Shown: positions 1 to 12,356 of the stretch, in pieces
Layout: each line of letters begins with the position of its first letter
How positions within the stretch are numbered: the first letter of the stretch is position 1
Assembly: GCF_040115645.1 (NCBI RefSeq)
Contig: NC_089541.1
Coordinates: 2,108,001 to 2,172,000 of the forward strand
DNA: 64,000 bases
DNA from: Euwallacea fornicatus
Lineage: Eukaryota > Arthropoda > Insecta > Coleoptera > Curculionidae
Reading direction: 5' to 3'
The notes under the pieces: generated by a model
Told to the model about the DNA's origin: nothing
Seen by the model: the letters and a program-made list of their open reading frames with translations, nothing else
Database searches by the model: none
Position numbers and translations under genes: made by a program

Positions 1-2216
1 CTATACGCAGAGTAGATAAGAGCTATACAGAATTCCTTATAAATGCAAAAGCAAACCACGAGTGCGATAAGACATTTCCGTTCACTCCTCGTAAGACTTA
101 TGTTAAATATGCAAAGCTGCATTACTGATCATGCTTGGCAAATGTGACTTTCTGGCCCATAAATTCTCCATTTACAGTTGATTTCTAGTATCTCGAATAA
201 CCTTCAAAATTGTTTTTGCAGTGTTTTGCCAAGTAAGTGCATTTTAGCAAAAATAGCCTCGACGGAGACGTGCAGGTTTCATTAAAAAAATATACCTTAA
301 GAACACAAAATTATTAATTTTGTAGAGAATCTTTAGATATCGGAAACCCATGTCTGAAGTTTTGGAACATTAAACGTATATAAATTCGTTTTATTGGACT
401 TTACTGGTTTGCCGGATCAAAAACCGTTTATTCGCCAGTGGTATCGTAATAGCCCATTTACAGAGACGTACCAACATTATTTAAATTATTTTTTCTGCAT
501 TGTATTTTATAGCTTTGGACATTTTCTATATATTTTAAGCCACTGAAATTGTTTATTTTACAATGCAGTTTTAGAAATTAATTTTGTTCGTGCTACTACG
601 CTTTTGATTTTTGAGTATTATATGAATTATTAAGCTGTTTAAAACCAGGTATAGTAGATCTTTTAAGTAAAATTTTATAGTTTTACATTATACCGAGTTC
701 AAAAATCCTTTATACTGGTATTGTTTTTGAATAAATGCAACGAGGAACTTTCGATTTTGAAGTTAAATGCCTGAAAACAAACATTTTCGCCTTTTCCATT
801 TAATTTTCCGGGGTAAAAGTTCAAATAATTAGTGTCTGTAAATATACCATTTTACGCGTTTCCAGCTTTAGAAAATCCCTCAAAATGCTACTGTGGTTTG
901 GAAAATAGTGTCAAACGGTTTTGAAGTGAAATCCGTGGGAGGAGATCTAGCGAGGATTAAATATCTCTATTAAATCCTGGAAAATGGTATATTAAAATTT
1001 TGAATTTGGCATTTTCCGAAATTTAGAAAGTTCTATCTGTATTAAAACTTTGCCGAATCAGATAAAGTAGCATGTTTGAAATATGCATTCCTTAAAACAT
1101 CAGTACATTTTGGAACACAAAGTGTAAACTTTTTCAGTTTTGAATGGATTCATTTGAGTATTAAAATTAGGTAAAACTAGTACTGTCATTAGTCTTTAGG
1201 AGGTTTGGGTCGAAATAAAAGGTGTTCTTTTTTACATTTTTACAGTTCCCCTCTGACATTTACCTTTTTTAGTGCTCTTGTCGATTTTATATACCAATCC
1301 ACAGACTGTGAAAATCTGTAAGAAAATAGTGGCGAATCCAATTCTTCTTGCACTTTTCTTCTTTGTTTACTTGCCATAATGCGCTATTAAATTTATGATT
1401 TTTTTCAAGTAGCAGCGTTGCCAATTCCTCACGGACATCCGATCACAGTTTGACAAAAAATTTCACAGCACCATTACAGTTTATTATTGTTAGAAATATG
1501 CGTGCAAAATAGGAAATCCTGCTTATCAAATGGAATTTTTCAGATAATGAATTTATCTAAAAAGCAGTCGCGTGCATAAACATCCGACTAATATTAAATT
1601 ATGTATTTTTGCAGTTTCATTTTAATAGTCTCCAAGAGACTGCTGTCACATATTTGATAGAGAAATAAAGGAACAAATTAATTTTGCACAAGCTTCGAGC
1701 CCGGGACGTGAGAGGTAGGCGTATAACATGCACGTGTCTAAAGTGGGGTTCCAAAAGTTTTAGACCCAGATTAGTAAGTCCCTGATTTTTTGACTTTCTT
1801 AATATAAAAAGTGCCATTTGAATGGAATCATTTTCTATTCCTGAAATTCTAAGCAAACTTAGTGACGTACTTTATTAACTATCAGATGGTGTAAGACTTC
1901 CCTACATTCATCTAAGTTTCTAGAGAGGTAAATTAAGACATAAAATGCGTTTCTGGCGATTTTCATATATTTTCGCACCCACTGGAAACATAATTATCAG
2001 CTAAAATGTTTTTAATTAACAGAACCGTTTTTATTTCGTCCCTCTGAAGTGTCAATGAATGAAAGTTTTAAGCGTCGGCAAATAATGTTTTCAATTTGGA
2101 CTTTTACGTTTGGATAATCAACGGAGTTGTTCAGCGGAGCTCTAATCGGATTAAGAAATAAATAGGGTTGTGACAGAGTAATTAAAAATTAATTCCTCAT
2201 ATTGTAAAATACTCAC
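1..2216 (-). other. Sema-2a intron, 3' part runs off the window
   Basis: Intron sequence downstream (on the minus strand) of the exon at 2217-2324. It opens with the donor GTGAGT at 2216-2211. I looked for the next sema-domain exon, expected to carry a motif like KCPYDP, and did not find it, so this intron probably continues below position 1. The stretch at about 740-1230 is rich in CTGGAAA/TTTCCAG-type words. No transposon ends or credible reading frame were seen. Confidence 0.6.
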
Positions 2217-2324
2217 ATTTATCACCCAGTCCTTGGGGTTGTGCGCGTTTGTCCCGCAAACGTACAGCCGATCTCCGTTTCCCATAGACTGGATCACTCT
2301 TATGTGGTTTCTGCAGTCGAAGTG
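2217..2324 (-). CDS. Sema2a: Semaphorin-2A exon (sema domain, CGTNAHNPKDW block)
   Basis: Internal coding exon of 108 bp, 36 codons, phase 0 at both ends. It reads HFDCRNHIRVIQ…GDRLYVCGTNAHNPKDWVIN. The NHIRVIQ and LYVCGTNAHNPKD blocks are hallmarks of class-2 insect semaphorins, which are secreted guidance ligands that bind plexin B; vertebrate and class-1 proteins have F-x-P-x-C after CGTNA instead of AHNPKD. The acceptor is a T-rich tract ending TTTTGCAG and the donor is GTGAGT, both on the minus strand. The first Cys of this exon is one of the conserved sema-domain disulphide cysteines. It follows the exon at 21817-21879 in frame across a 19.5-kb intron. Family assignment is from remembered motifs. 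Confidence 0.93.
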
Positions 2325-3367
2325 CTGCAAAAGAAGCAAAAAATTGGTATAATAATGCACAATACTGAACAACTTAATTATTGAGAGTTAAATATATAAG
2401 TTATAGATGACTGAGTAAAAACAATGACCGGATTTGAATTGAATCCTATCAATGTCTAGTGATCTTTTAAACAGCATTTGGTCCCTTATGAAGTTTACTG
2501 AACCGTAAAATTACGATTTACTTCTTAATAAACTCACAACATGGTTCATTTCAGAGGGCTTAAAGGTCATTAATATAATAAACCGATACATTCCCCAGTT
2601 GATGTTAATTCTTCCTAAGTGGAGGGTCCCTGAAACCCAGAAGTTTCGATCTCGCATTTGCTCTTTAGCACTTTGACAAGTTATCAGTAATTTGCTGTAG
2701 CAAACTCCTTTCATCTAATCCTCTCATGTCGCAGGGGAGAGTGTCGAGTTTCATATTTCCCTTAAACTCTTGTCGCATTTAATAAACCTTGAAAATCATC
2801 GGGTATCGTCTGGCAAAAGGGAAAATATATCTTGTAAAAGTTCCCGGATATTGTCCGAGATAAGGATAAGATAATAAAGTGCGGCTGATTTATTGGACCA
2901 CCTAGTAGATCCAGAATAGCCGTTAACCTCCAGTCGCGTAGATATTCCGGCGGAATCGATTCCCCAAGGGAGCAACTTCTTACAAGCTCGAAGAAGTTAA
3001 CTTTTCCCCGGAAGGGCTAGAGTTGTCGATCGTCGTTGAAATTGGCGAATTACACGCCGCTGACCGCTGGGACCACTCTTTCGCTATTGGCAGCCTGGTT
3101 AAAGGAACTGGATTTTTGTTGAGAAATATTGTTACGAAGACACCGAAAGGGCCCTGAAGAGGGGAAAACTTAAACTTCCCTTAATCGCTTTTATGGGAAC
3201 GTTGAACGAGGTTCGCAAAATGCCCTGAAATAGTTAATGAAGATAACTAAGAGAAATTAGTACTTCAATTTGTAAAGCGTACAAAATATTTGAAAAATCT
3301 TGCTGACTCTGATATTTTCACTTTGCATTGATGTAGACTGTGGCAACAACACACTGATTTTAATGTA
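2325..3367. other. Intron sequence with a GC-richer segment
   Basis: No transposon or credible reading frame. From about 2880 to 3240 the sequence is visibly richer in G and C than its surroundings and lacks repeat structure, the kind of compositional island that may mark conserved regulatory DNA. That reading is an inference; nothing in the sequence proves function. Confidence 0.35.
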
Positions 3368-5190
3368 TAGTGCGAGTTTCTAAGTTGGAATAAATTCAGT
3401 AAATCAAAGACAGTTTTTTTTGGAAATATATTCGAATATATCGATTAGTATTTTGAATCGCCCTCTTTTTGATGTAAAAAAAATTGAGAGGGCGTGTCCC
3501 AAATTTAAGATATGACGTCATCGACAATTTCTTTAAATGGCAATCCTAGTTTATAACTATTCTTAAAGGACATGCCAAGTTAAACGTGCGTAAAAAAATG
3601 AAAAAAATTTTATTCATTGTCGTTTAAAATATATTTAAAAAACATTAATTAATTCGAAAAATGAAGAAATCTGATTCAACTCAATAATTTTTCTTCAATA
3701 AATGCTCAAAACGTTCTCGATTTACCAACTGACAACACGCTAAACGGGACTGAAGCTCGTTTTGAACATTTCTAATTACTTCGGCGGAAATTAGCTCACA
3801 CCCCTGTCGTATTCATTCTTGCAACTCCTTGATGTTGTCCGGTTTGGTCTTAAAAATTTTGTTTTTTTCAAGTACCCCCATAAGAAATAATCCATAGATT
3901 CTAAATCGGGAGACCGGGGTGGTCATTTAGAAGGTCCTCTTCTACCAATCCATCTGTTTGGAAATACATCATCCAGATACTCATGAGAATGAAGAATGAA
4001 GAAGAATTCTAAATATCCTGCCTAATTGAGATTGCCTTGAAAGAAAATTGGTTCTAATACTAGATCAACAACAATCCCTGCCCAAACATGGCCTTTTTTA
4101 GATGTTGAGTGTGGTTTTTCCTCGTCTAGTGTCCAGTGTGGGTCGTTGTCTGCCTATTAACGACAATTTTAACGATTTATCGCAGCATTTAATATAAACA
4201 TCGATTCATCAGAAAACAGAATGTTTTCTATGTTTAGAATATTTTTGTCTAGTAGATCTACCATTTGTTCGCAAAACTTAAGTCGTCTATCTCAATCATC
4301 TTCAGTGAGTTCCTCGAGGATTGCCATTTTATCAGGATGATTTTTTAGGCTTTAAGAATGCTTGTAACCAAAGACTGACTAATTTTGAGTTCCCTAGCTA
4401 TCTGCCTAGTGGAGGCATGAGGATTTTCTTGAACAGAGACAAGAACATTGATTTTGACTTATTCATTGAGCGCACTCTGACGATAATTGTTTGTTTTTCT
4501 TAAATTCTCATTTGCCCTAAACTGTTTTTCAATATTGATTACGGTACTTTGCGATATGGGTGGTAAATCAGGATAGTTCTCTCTGAATAGATGAATGACT
4601 TCATTTTGTGTTGTTGTCCTATTTCCGGTCCAATCATCATGAAAATTTCAATCTTGTGGGTTTCAGTTAAGTACGGCATTTTGGTCGATTTTTCAACAAA
4701 TAATGTTTCTCACAAAACGACAAACTAATAAATATCCTCGCTCAATACAACTGGCATGCATGCGATGCTGCTCGTACTTGTTCACCATTGTGCAAAACGT
4801 CAACCCAGTTTGACAAAAAATGACAAACGCAACTTTTGACATGCAATTTTTAAACTGTATAAAAGTTTTATTTAGTTGAATCAGATTTATTCATTTATGG
4901 AATCAGTAGATGTTAAATACTTTTCAAACGACAATGGATAAAAATTTGGAATTTTGTACGCATGTGTAACTTGACATACTCCTTTAAGTATAGTCATAAG
5001 TAAATTTGGGTTGCCGTTTAAAACAATAGTCGATGACGTCATACCTCAAATTTGGGACACGCCCCATCAAATTTTCTTACATTAAAAAGAGCGTGATTCA
5101 ATATATTAATCGATGTATCCGACTATATTTCCCCAAAAAAAAAACCGTTTTTGATTTGCTGAATTTATTCTAACTTAGAGACTCGCACTG
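3368..5190 (-). mobile_element. Long-TIR Tc1/mariner-superfamily transposon (MPYLTE type), decayed
   Basis: About 1.8-kb element with long imperfect terminal inverted repeats of roughly 230 bp (about 3368-3600 and 4955-5190). The arms share GTGCGAGTYTCTAAGTT, GGGCGTGTCCCAAATTT and TATGACGTCATCGAC in inverse order. The left edge abuts a TA (3366-3367); the right TA appears mutated to TG. Inside lies a transposase pseudogene on the minus strand. Arm divergence looks like tens of percent, so the insertion is old. It lies in a Sema-2a intron in the same orientation as the gene. Confidence 0.85.
3681..4679 (-). pseudogene. DDE transposase pseudogene, Tc1/mariner superfamily
   Basis: The start codon at 4679 gives MPYLTETHKIEIFMMIG, the N-terminal helix-turn-helix start typical of this arthropod transposase group. 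A 1-base frameshift follows at once; the next frame continues as NRTTTQNEVIHLF and YPDLPPISQSTVI until an early stop. The C-terminal third is recognisable as PRSPDLESMDYFLWGYLKK, containing the last catalytic Asp region, followed by FKTKPDNIKELQ. The tail reads RERFEHLLKKNY then stop. About 333 codons span the whole, close to full length for the family. It contains several stops and frameshifts, so it is inactive. Confidence 0.85.
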
Positions 5191-7931
5191 TGGTTGTCAC
5201 AATCATTTTTCAGGTATCATATTGAATTATTTCTACACCACCAATAGCCACCAGTCAAAGACGCACCGAGAGAGAAATTTATATAAGAAATGTAGTTGAA
5301 ACGTTTTTCTTATTTTGAAAACTTAGTTTTGTCACGTTCTAAACCCATTGCGCCACTGAGTTTAATACGCCCTTAGAGCGCAAAAATAGTTCTTTAAGCT
5401 TTGTTTTGTATTTGATTGCTCAATCGATCAAAATTTACAGGCGTACCTAAGGCGGTAGATATGACTGCGAAACAAAAATATTGTTTGAATTTTATGGAAT
5501 TTTGATGATTTTATTTTGTCCAGATACGAACTGTTACGTCACTGATTTTAACACAGCTTCATACAGCAAACATCGTTCTTCAAGTTTTGTATTTCGTCAC
5601 TTAATTAGTGGCGTACTCATTCAGGAGCGAACTGAAGGGGGTATTTACGACTACGACACAGAAAGATATTTGCATAATTTTATCGTGTTCGAAGCTTTCA
5701 TTTTGTCATATTACGGGCTTGTTGCGCCACTGATTTTAATAGAGTTTTAAAGCCCGTAGACCGTTCTTCAAGTTTATTATTTCATCACTTAATTAGTCGA
5801 AACAAACGGGCACGCTGAAGAGGTTATTTACCTTCAACTGAAAACCAGAACCTGAAGTGACTTATGGGATAGTTAACGGGTGATACTTTGAACTGAACAT
5901 CGGCGTATCACGACGTTTTATTCCGATTTTATTATGTTTTTAGGGGGCGATCAGTCTAAACATATTTTCAGAAAGTTCTTGGCGTCTCACTACGTTGTTT
6001 AGGAGGTGATTTTCTAACACTGAATAATTTCTAATAATTGTTGTGTCTCATACGGGGCTTGCACGTTCCTCTCTTTGAGAAAAATGATGATATTGCCTTG
6101 AAATTACTGCCACTGCACAACGTTCTATTGGCAAATGTTTATAATAAGGAACCCACTCAAAATAATAAGATGCACCTGGGTTAAAAAAACTACCCGCAAC
6201 CAGCACAACGAGAACAAGCGACCCCTGTGCAAACCAGACTGCTTTATGGTGTTATAATAAGGGCTAATTAAAAGTTGGAAAAGCCGCATCGCTTTATAAT
6301 TACAAATAATTTTACTCCCGCGTGTTCCGTGAAAGTTTTGGCCAAAGCAAAGTTGGCAAAAGTTTTATCGCACACCTGCTTTTACCTCACTAGTAGTATT
6401 ATATAAACATTATAAATAGATTAAATTATTTCGGCCCGCTACGAAGTTGCCGAGAATGTTGGCTTTAATTTGCCGCCCTAACAGAGACTAGAGGTGGAAT
6501 GTGGAAAGAGGGTAATATTCTCCAAAGAATGAAAATGTGGGCGAATGTCAAGTGTGGAGAGCTTCTCCCCATATGTATGACAACGTTGACACGTATTAAA
6601 AGACTCAAGTGTGAACTCAACTTATTCTTAATTTTTTAAAATTAACTTATTAATTAATAACTTATATGTATATAATACATAATGATTCACTTTTTTTTTC
6701 GTTCAGTCTATTTTCCGAGTGGTAGGAAGAATTAAATTTTCGAACCACTTTGCACTTTATACGTTAAGTGGAGCGATTTGAGGGTGAATTCTAATTTGCA
6801 CCTCGTATCGACTGCTTTTGAAGTGCATGTATGTAATGGAAGAGTCTCTCATCTCGGCATGTTCTACTTTATACGACACCAGCATAATACTTGGTAGCGC
6901 TAGAAAAATTGAAAAGTAGGTTCAGTTTCTTGCGGATCGAAAATTTTTGTTGCTGGGATCGAGTTTAAATGGTACAAAATGTCAAATTTAAAGAATTGTG
7001 AAATTATCTTAGAAAGTATGTCAAAGTCGTTTTGGCCAACGATCTTAAAATTTCCATATACATCCATATTTGACAAACTCAAAGTTTGGTTCAACTTATT
7101 TCGAATCTTCCTCATTTGAATCTTTTTTTTTCCGTTGAATTATATGTTACGCGGTTTTGTTCGTTTATCTACCTCAGTACCAACAATTTGTTCACACACT
7201 TTCTATTCTGTGTCTTTTTCCTTCTGTATCTTGACATTTCAATGCATTACCTTGTCCGCATTGTTCTTCCTTCAACTGGGTTTGTAAAAAATGATAATTC
7301 TACATATTATCAATTCACCTACGTCTCCGTTTCATATTCTTCAATTTTTATTTTGGTCTTCTATTTGGTTCTTTCCGGATCCTTCTAGTTTTTTTGTAAT
7401 TAGTTAAATTAATTCCACTTTCGGTCTTCACCGGGCATTGTCGATTCAATGTCTCTTTTCACACATAGAGAGTTCCTCAGGTTCATTTTTTAAAACTAAC
7501 AGCTAAACTAAAGACTAGAAAGCTAAAATGATCTATTATCTAAGCAATACTTTTTTCCAGAATATTTCCTTCTTACATCCTTTGAATAACGAAATTCGAT
7601 ATTTATGATCTTCAACACATCACACTTTCTACTTTTCACACACAGTCCATATTTGGTTCAGTTTAACTTTGTTAATGCGCCTGTATCCAGATACGCGTTC
7701 GATTCAAAGAGTCTGCTGATGAAAGCAATCAAGAACCGTCCAGGTGTATGTATTCCCATTAAACTGAACTGGAGGAATGACCGATCAAAGCCAAAACGTG
7801 GAAAAAAGATCTGTATATAGAATACAAAATTAAAACATTTGAAATAAAAAGTTTTAAAATTCATTGTTGTTTTTCTGTGCCTTCGTTTAAACAAAATCTC
7901 GTTGTTTTGCAGGAATTTACTTATATTTTTA
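5191..7931. other. Intron sequence, mostly unassigned
   Basis: Apart from the ~187-bp tandem array listed separately, I see no mobile-element ends or plausible exons. The open frames in 6900-7960 are AT-driven, lie on both strands in overlapping positions and show no recognisable motif, so they are not annotated. Confidence 0.5.
5330..5815. repeat. Degenerate tandem repeat, period about 187 bp, about 2.6 units
   Basis: The block CACTGAnTTTAAyA recurs at 5354, 5540 and 5728, and the block GTTCTTyAAGyTT recurs at 5389, 5575 and 5763. Both anchors give spacings of 186 and 188 bp. Copies are heavily diverged, with small indels. The period is satellite-like. No coding potential is conserved between units. 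Confidence 0.75.
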
Positions 7932-9024
7932 CAGGGTGTTTGTAAAAGTTGGAACAAAACTTAAGGTAACAGTAGACACAAAAAGAATTAAAAAATTTCG
8001 CATAAACATTAATCTGACGGAGCACCGTTACTGGTTTATGGCCCTCCAAAGGGGTCCCATCATTTGCACACTTTTTAAAATAACTTTTTTTCTAATTACG
8101 ATAATAGAATGACAATTGTAGATAATAATCATATCATAAGGGGGGTTAACTCATAAGTGTCATCAAACTCGACTATAAATAATAGTAGTTTTTTTACTAT
8201 CCATAACAGAAATTTTTCAAATGTTCTTTTTTCATTTGAATTGTCAAGCAAATAATATTAGTTTTTAACGAATTAGACTTTTTTGAAGAAAAAAGTGTTT
8301 TGCTTTTTTTCGTATTCTACATAGTTTATCCAGAAATAATAATTTTTTAAATAATGTACGGCTCAGAATAGTAACTTTTAAAAATATTTTCACATGGAAG
8401 GCATCTTTCACAGTAACAGTTTTATTGTAGTGATTGTCACTTACATATTTTTAATGCAATTTAATGATTCAAAGTTATAATCTAAAACTGAATTTAAAAA
8501 TTTATTTCTTTTACTCTTTTTATTTTTGTTTTAATTAGCAACTTCCTACGTATGTCCGTAGGACAATCGCTATAACGAAACTCTCAACATGGAACATGCC
8601 TATTACGTGAAAATATTAAAAATGTTGATGTTCTAAGTCATAGATTATTTTTTAAATAATTATTTCTGCTTAAACTATGCCAAATTTGAAAAAAAGTAGA
8701 GAAGTTGCTTCTTCGAAAAAAGGCTAATTCGGAAAAAAAATGATATCATTTGCTTGATAATTGAAATGAACCAAAATATATTCGAAAAATTTCTGTTAAG
8801 TGAAGTTAGAAAATTACTCTTATTTATAATCGATTTTGATGAGACTTATGATTAAAAACCTTTATGGCACGATTATTACCTACAATTTTTATTCCATGAT
8901 CTTAATCAGGATGAAAGTTATTTTAAAAAATATACAAATGACAATATTTATAGGAACTTTTTTTACTATTTTTGCCTCTGCTTTTACTTCATCAAGTTTT
9001 GTACGAACTTTTCCAAACATCCTA
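7932..9024. mobile_element. Foldback element, long inverted arms, no transposase
   Basis: The left end CAGGGTGTTTGTAAAAGTTGGAA (7932 onward) is mirrored at 9024 by an inverted copy reading GGATGTTTGGAAAAGTTCGTA. The arms continue inward almost to the centre: 8060-8365 pairs with about 8630-8960, e.g. CAGAAATTTTTC, ATCAAGCAAAT and TAATAATC words in inverse order. A loop of about 260 bp remains. One arm lacks roughly 55 bp near its outer end, and arm divergence is considerable, so this is an old copy. No transposase is present. Its CAGGGTG terminus resembles that of the younger element at 13813-15024, but the interiors differ. Confidence 0.8.
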
Positions 9025-10664
9025 TCCGTTGTCCTTTGATTCTTGATAAATTTTGAATCGTTTTTCGAATCGAGCTTTACTTCTAAATGCGGGTTTCAGA
9101 TTTTTGATCTACATCCTGTTTCTATGTTTTCTTCTTACATCCGGATTTAAGCGTTTTCGTTAGATTTTCCTCATATGGTTCGTTTACTTCCATTCGAAAG
9201 CTGGAAAGGATCGAATGGAAGGAGAGTACTAATCTACCAACCAGAAATAACCCAAGCCAGATTTTAGCTCATAAACAGTTAAACCAACGATCAAATATTC
9301 AGAAAGACTTTAGAGGCAAAAATCCTGGAGTGCATGTTCGCGTTCCCGATATAATTAGCCGGAGCACCATCAAGCTAAGTGGTTGTAATTGGGAAACGAG
9401 CCTCTTCACTCCATTTGGTCGCGTTTGGGGATTTCAAATTAATATCGGTCCCTTTTATCTCTTCATATTAAAATTTTGAGAATTAATTCCCTATGATGGG
9501 CGAGTTTTATTTATACGTCCATTTTGCCGGGGATCAATTACTTCTGGATAAGATAAAAGCATTAAATAACCAATGGAAAATGCATTGCACTGGCAAATGC
9601 AACATTAAAAGTAATTAATAAATGATGACTATAAAACAGGCTGTCGATTTTTGAGAATTTAGTGTTCTAAATTACACGAAAAGCACATTTGGTTTATTTG
9701 ATTTGTAAATACTAATTCGGATGGCTTTGCAGCCAGTTCATCCGATATTTGCAGCTGCCATAATACGCCTGTGTAAGCGGACCTATTTGAAGGGATTGCG
9801 GCTGCAATATAGAATTACCTGTACTAGCGTCCATTTGAACAGATAATTAAATCAGCGAAAATTGATATCAGGAAGAAATTTCATATTCCTGCACACAACA
9901 TTTCCCCGTTTGGGGCAAAAATCAGCTAAAAAGAGTTAGTTTCAACCCCATTAAACTTACCGTATATCTAATTTAATCTGGCGCAGCGTGAATCCAAAAC
10001 CTGAACATGAAAAGTTATCCAGTTATCCACTTGTTCTATAAATTTTAACTTGTAACGTGACAGTTTTACATACTACCTATTTTATATTCCGGATAACTTT
10101 ATACGGAACCGCGGCGTAGTCCATACACATGCATGCATTTTACCAAATTGGATACAAATCAGCATTAGTATTATTTATAATGCCAAAGTTGGAAACTGTT
10201 TGAATTCACTAGAACGAACCGTTAAATAAATGCCGAATCTTTATTAGTTCTGTTCTAGACGCTGGATCACTCCAGACCTCCTTTATGGCAATAATGGAAA
10301 ATTTTCATTTGGTAAAAGCTTGGCTGATTTACATATTTATAGAAAAATGAAGATAAACAGTTATGCTTTCTTTCCCCCTATAGATGTCACAAATCCCGAC
10401 ATGTGTATGTCTGGAACAAAGGAACTGGTATATTTTTTAAAATGCAATTGCTTCTCTTGCTCTATCACGAATACAAATATTTCATGTGTTCTTGGAAGGG
10501 AAACGTTGAAGGACTTGACACGTGTGTCTGCCTGGGAATTGTGTTTCAGGAAGTCTTGTGACGTACCTGTATGGTAAGTGTGCTTTAGGCGCACATTGAT
10601 GGATGGTTTTTCACTCTGGGCTCACCTAGTAATTCTGAATTGAACGGATAAAATGGCTTATGTA
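9025..10664. other. Intron sequence, nothing recognised
   Basis: No transposon termini, tandem periodicity or splice-bounded coding block was seen. The overlapping open frames on both strands at 10320-10594 have no recognisable motif. Confidence 0.45.
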
Positions 10665-10809
10665 CGAGGATAATCCCAGAAGTACCCGACCTGATATATA
10701 GTTGCCTGCAAAAGTTTCTGGCCAAAGACGATTTTATAAATAAAGAATATGAACTCCGTTAGATGTACTATCAAAATGACCAACTCAGAAATGCATTGGA
10801 AATAATCAA

Positions 10810-10812
<3 letters not shown>

Positions 10813-10873
<61 letters not shown>
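10813..10873. repeat. (TA)n microsatellite
   Basis: About 61 bp of pure alternating A and T, ending exactly at the first base of the transposon at 10874. Tc1/mariner elements duplicate a TA on insertion, so the array may have grown from the target site, or the element may have landed in a pre-existing TA run. Confidence 0.95.
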
Positions 10874-10876
<3 letters not shown>

Positions 10877-12256
10877 TGTGACATAGAAAAGAGAACACCC
10901 CGTAAAAGTGGTTTTATTTAAATAATTTTTGGTATGTACGTTTCTTACGCTAAAACAAAAACTTCTTTGAAAAAATTTAACAAATTTAATTATGAAAAAC
11001 CAAAGAAATTTAATAATTTGTCGGTCCTCCGCGGTGCCTTATACATTCCTGTACATCTCTAGGCACGGATCTAATGAGGTGATTGATGTCCTCGTGGGGG
11101 ATCTCATTTCAGGTTTACTGGACAGCATGACAGCGTCGCTAGGGTTTGTGGGGGATGGGGTAAATTATGCAATCTTCCACGTACAACATCCCATTCATGT
11201 TCAATCAGTGAGAGGTCTGAAAATTGAGGTGGTCAAGGTAGCAAAACCGATTGAATTTTGTTGAAAGAAATCCATGGTCACTCTAGCCACAACATGTGGT
11301 CGTATATTGTTTTCCTAGAAAACTGGATTAACAGGAGTTTCCAGATAAGGCACGACATGAGGTTCTAAAACTTCTTGGATTTATGGTTGGGCTATCAAAC
11401 TACTTCTAATGAAAAGTAAAGGTTTCTACCATATGCAGTAGCACCCCAAACCATTATCTCAACAGTCTGATGGACATGCCTCAGTATTGTAAACCGAGGA
11501 TCCAGTCTTTCACTCCGTCTTCTTCTACTCTTGTCCAATCATCATGCATACCCAAACAGAATCTGGATTCGTTACTAAACACGATATTAACCCATTCCAG
11601 ATTGCTATGTATCCAGTTTTTGCACCATTGCAGTCGGTTTTGACAATGATGTAAGATGAGGGCTAACATAAGATGGGGATACAAAATCAGTTCAAAACTT
11701 CTTATCCGGCGATAAATGGTTCGCATCCCAATGGGCTTTCCATATTTAGCAAACCACTGTTTCGCCAGCGTCCTCGACGAGACGAACCTATCTCTTAGGG
11801 TCATAATTCGAAGGCGGCGATCTTGGCGTTCTGTAGTTCTTCGAGTACTCCTCCTTCTGCTTGTTTGCTCTTCATGGAACTATGCCTGACAATCTCATTA
11901 TATTGTTTACACTACGGTTTAATCTAATGGCGATTTCACACTATTTGGCCTCTCTGAAACTCGCTCAGTTGATGAAAATTTCGCTGAATTCTGCATATAG
12001 GCATATTTGATTAATCTAAAAGCACTTTCTAGGTACAGTATACACCAATAAATGATATTTTGCAGTCAAATTGTTGATATTTTATTGCAATTTTTAGAGT
12101 TAAAAAAAAACTAAAATTTCTGATAACTCGTAAATACATTGATAAATATGGCTGAAAATTTAGACGGTTTTTGTGTTCTCATATATAAACATGCGTACCA
12201 AAAATTATTTAAATAAAACCATTTTTACGGGGCGTTCTCTTTTTTATGTCACGCAG
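10874..12256 (-). mobile_element. Tc1-like transposon, near full length
   Basis: The 1383-bp element begins CAGTGTGACATAGAAAAGAG and ends with the inverse of CTGCGTGACATAAAAAAGAG, flanked by TA on both sides. The TIRs match for at least 65 bp, including CCCCGTAAAA and TTATTTAAATAATTTTTGGTA. A second, internally deleted copy of the same family lies at 36820-38069. It is inserted in the left terminal repeat of the element at 10699-16464. Confidence 0.9.
11010..11985 (-). pseudogene. Tc1-like transposase pseudogene
   Basis: Degenerate reading from an N-terminal LSEFQRGQIV helix-turn-helix start (about 11970), through RRTTERQDRRLRIMTLRDRF, TLAKQWFAKYGKPIGMRTIY and RLQWCKNWIHSNLEWVN, to the first catalytic motif. 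That motif reads VFSNESRFCLG, where the family has VFSDESRF, so the catalytic Asp is Asn here. Later motifs (PVNPVF, the DNARPH-like block, NLPHPPQTL) are recognisable in shifting frames. The end is …RGGPTNY-stop at 11010. The longest intact stretch is about 107 codons (11481-11804). Inactive. Confidence 0.85.
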
Positions 12257-12356
12257 TATATTTTTTCCCCGTTCAAAAGTATCGGGCCAATTAAATTTAA
12301 ATAATAAATACACATTTGAACGTCTTTTATAATGAACTCGAAAAAATGCAAATCTG

